Source of the DNA: an uncultured bacterium
Lineage (GTDB): Bacteria > Bacillota_I > Bacilli_A > Erysipelotrichales > Erysipelotrichaceae
Assembly (NCBI GenBank): GCA_903919545.1
Contig: CAIXIN010000091.1
Coordinates: 1-36,063, forward strand
Direction of reading: 5' to 3'
DNA length: 36,063 bases
The first letter of the stretch is position 1. Every line of letters starts with the position of its first letter. Position numbers and translations under genes: made by a program. This document shows positions 35,338 through 36,063 of this stretch, in pieces. Under the pieces are notes generated by a model. That model was not told where the DNA came from, searched no databases, and saw only the letters and a list, made by a program, of their open reading frames with translations.

Positions 35338-35461
35338 ATTTTCCCCAAGTCATTTCGATCCCGGGAATACTCACTCTGCCTCGTCCTGAGGTCAGAAGCT
35401 TGTAGATGGCAGCTATGCCCGCTACGATCGCAACATACAGCAGTAAACTAGATGTTGTCAT
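35336..35461 (-). CDS. 41-residue membrane microprotein (not in ORF track)
   Basis: A short ORF reading MTTSSLLLYVAIVAGIAAIY, then a KLLTSGRGRV tail and SIPGIEMTWGK. It has GGAGG five bases before the ATG, the best ribosome site in this part. One transmembrane segment (about residues 5-20) precedes a basic tail, so it is probably inserted in the membrane. It lies 34 nt after the 58-aa ORF and just before radC. I do not recognise it; a small membrane regulator of nearby envelope genes is speculation. Confidence 0.65.
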   Translation of the reverse strand: MTTSSLLLYVAIVAGIAAIYKLLTSGRGRVSIPGIEMTWGK

Positions 35462-35495
35462 ATGGTCCTCCACTCATACTTATGAGGGCCTAAGC

Positions 35496-35672
35496 TTATT
35501 CCCTAAATGATTTCTTTAATTCTTCTATTGAATCTTCTAAGACTTTGATCGTCTTAAAAACTTCCTCATCACTGACGCTTTGTTTGCCCCATTGGAAGTG
35601 TTCTAAAAGATCAGATGCTTTAAGAGTAATGATTTTTACGAGTCTATTTCTAAGTTCAAAGGTTTGCTTCAT
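35496..35672 (-). CDS. 58-residue helical protein (not in ORF track)
   Basis: A short ORF starting MKQTFELRNRLVKIITLKAS and ending EDSIEELKKSFRE, mostly predicted helical with a charged coiled-coil-like C-terminus. There is no Shine-Dalgarno before the ATG, and a TATACT -10 box on the minus strand lies so close (35684-35679) that the transcript may begin at or near the start codon. Codons look like those of real genes (many AAA, GAA and CTT), but it is short. Function unknown. It is divergent from the sugar transporter and may share its control region. Confidence 0.55.
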   Translation of the reverse strand: MKQTFELRNRLVKIITLKASDLLEHFQWGKQSVSDEEVFKTIKVLEDSIEELKKSFRE

Positions 35673-35677
35673 GAATA

Positions 35678-35710
35678 AAGTATACCATAGTGAAAAAATA
35701 CGGTATACTT
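35678..35710. promoter_or_regulatory. Inverted repeat with divergent -10 boxes
   Basis: AAGTATACC (35678-35686) and GGTATACTT (35702-35710) are exact reverse complements with a 15-nt AT-rich spacer. Each arm contains TATACT, once on each strand, so both arms can serve as a -10 box for the divergent genes. Neither has a clear -35. The symmetry also suits a regulator binding site for the sugar transporter. Confidence 0.5.
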
Positions 35711-35730
35711 GAGATAAAAGAGGGTTTTCT

Positions 35731-36063
35731 ATGCAAAAACAAAAGTTGTCTTTGTCTGAGAAGTTGGCCTTTAGTTTTGCGGGTATGGGCCAAAATATTA
35801 TCTATAATTTGGTTATTACCTTGATCATGTTTTATTATACTGATGTAGCTTTAATTAAGCCTGAGGTCGTCGCGACGATCATGTTTTTTACCCGTTTATG
35901 GGATGCAATTAATGATCCTTTGATGGGAATGTTGGTCGATAAGACCAAGACGAGATTTGGTAAACTAAGACCTTATTTAATGGCAGTACCTATTCCGCTT
36001 GCGATCTTTACGATTTTGACTTTCGCTGTACCTGATATGAGCCCAGGCATCAAGATCTTATAT
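35731..36063 (+). CDS. GPH/MelB-type sugar:cation symporter, 5' part
   Basis: Not in the ORF track because it runs off the window: 111 codons stay open to the last base. The start MQKQKLSLSEKLAFSFAG has AGAGGG six bases ahead. The first membrane segment follows (QNIIYNLVITLIMFYY), then the block TDVALI...FFTRLWDAINDPLMGMLVDKTKTRFGKLRPY, which is diagnostic of the glycoside-pentoside-hexuronide family: the D-P-L-G and D-K-T-x-T/S-x-G-K-x-R-P signatures. It probably carries a sugar or glycoside together with Na+ or H+. Full proteins have about 450 residues. The substrate cannot be told from this part. Confidence 0.93.
   Translation, partial: MQKQKLSLSEKLAFSFAGMGQNIIYNLVITLIMFYYTDVALIKPEVVATIMFFTRLWDAINDPLMGMLVDKTKTRFGKLRPYLMAVPIPLAIFTILTFAVPDMSPGIKILY

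Overview
This window comes from a low-GC, wall-bearing member of the Bacillota that uses the standard code (UGA ends several genes). The gene set is Firmicutes-like: DnaB/DnaI helicase-loading proteins, a T-box leader on thrS, and the order polA-mutM-coaE-dnaB-dnaI-(...)-thrS, which resembles the Bacillus arrangement. ThrRS lacks the TGS domain, as in some Mollicutes. Together with mreC/mreD and c-di-GMP genes this suggests a lineage near Erysipelotrichia, Haloplasmatales or Izemoplasmatales. That placement is inference and cannot be settled from this window.

Layout. 1-1.2 kb: 3' part of proS (+) and its terminator. From 1.3 to 35.7 kb every gene is on the minus strand. 1.3-5.1 kb is an accessory stretch: a RhuM-Fic/Doc protein, an operon of ABC permease, NuoE-like Fe-S protein and small membrane protein, a PQ-loop protein and a GNAT acetyltransferase. 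5.2-9.9 kb: a two-gene signalling operon, a CheB-CheR-PAS fusion followed by a PAS-GGDEF-HD-GYP protein. 10-16.2 kb: glutamate synthase gltB-gltD. 16.6-18.7 kb: an AT-rich remnant of an Rhs/YD-repeat polymorphic toxin, cut at its 5' end, with a candidate immunity gene starting 2 nt after it. 18.7-21.6 kb: a T-box-controlled thrS operon whose last gene encodes a solute-binding lipoprotein. 21.6-26.1 kb: pfkA-pyk-ROK kinase-M29 aminopeptidase (glycolysis plus peptide use). 26.2-32.2 kb: polA-mutM-coaE-dnaB-dnaI, tightly overlapped replication and repair genes. 32.2-35.7 kb: a ZnuA-like lipoprotein without the usual histidines, mreD, mreC, radC and two small ORFs missing from the ORF track. 35.7 kb to the end: a divergent GPH/MelB-type sugar transporter (+), cut by the window edge, behind a 9-bp inverted repeat that may be a shared operator/promoter.

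How the parts relate. The core blocks are tightly packed, with 1-17 nt overlaps, and are rich in GATC by hand count. The CheB/CheR fusion, RhuM-Fic and Rhs parts are poorer in GATC, which fits acquired or faster-evolving cargo. The most promising undescribed item is the Rhs C-terminal toxin domain with its adjacent immunity candidate; I recognise neither. Others worth checking are the T-box control of a solute-binding protein with its permease 14 kb away, a 25/28 repeat that occurs beside the Rhs break and downstream of the permease operon, and the two small ORFs near 35.5 kb.
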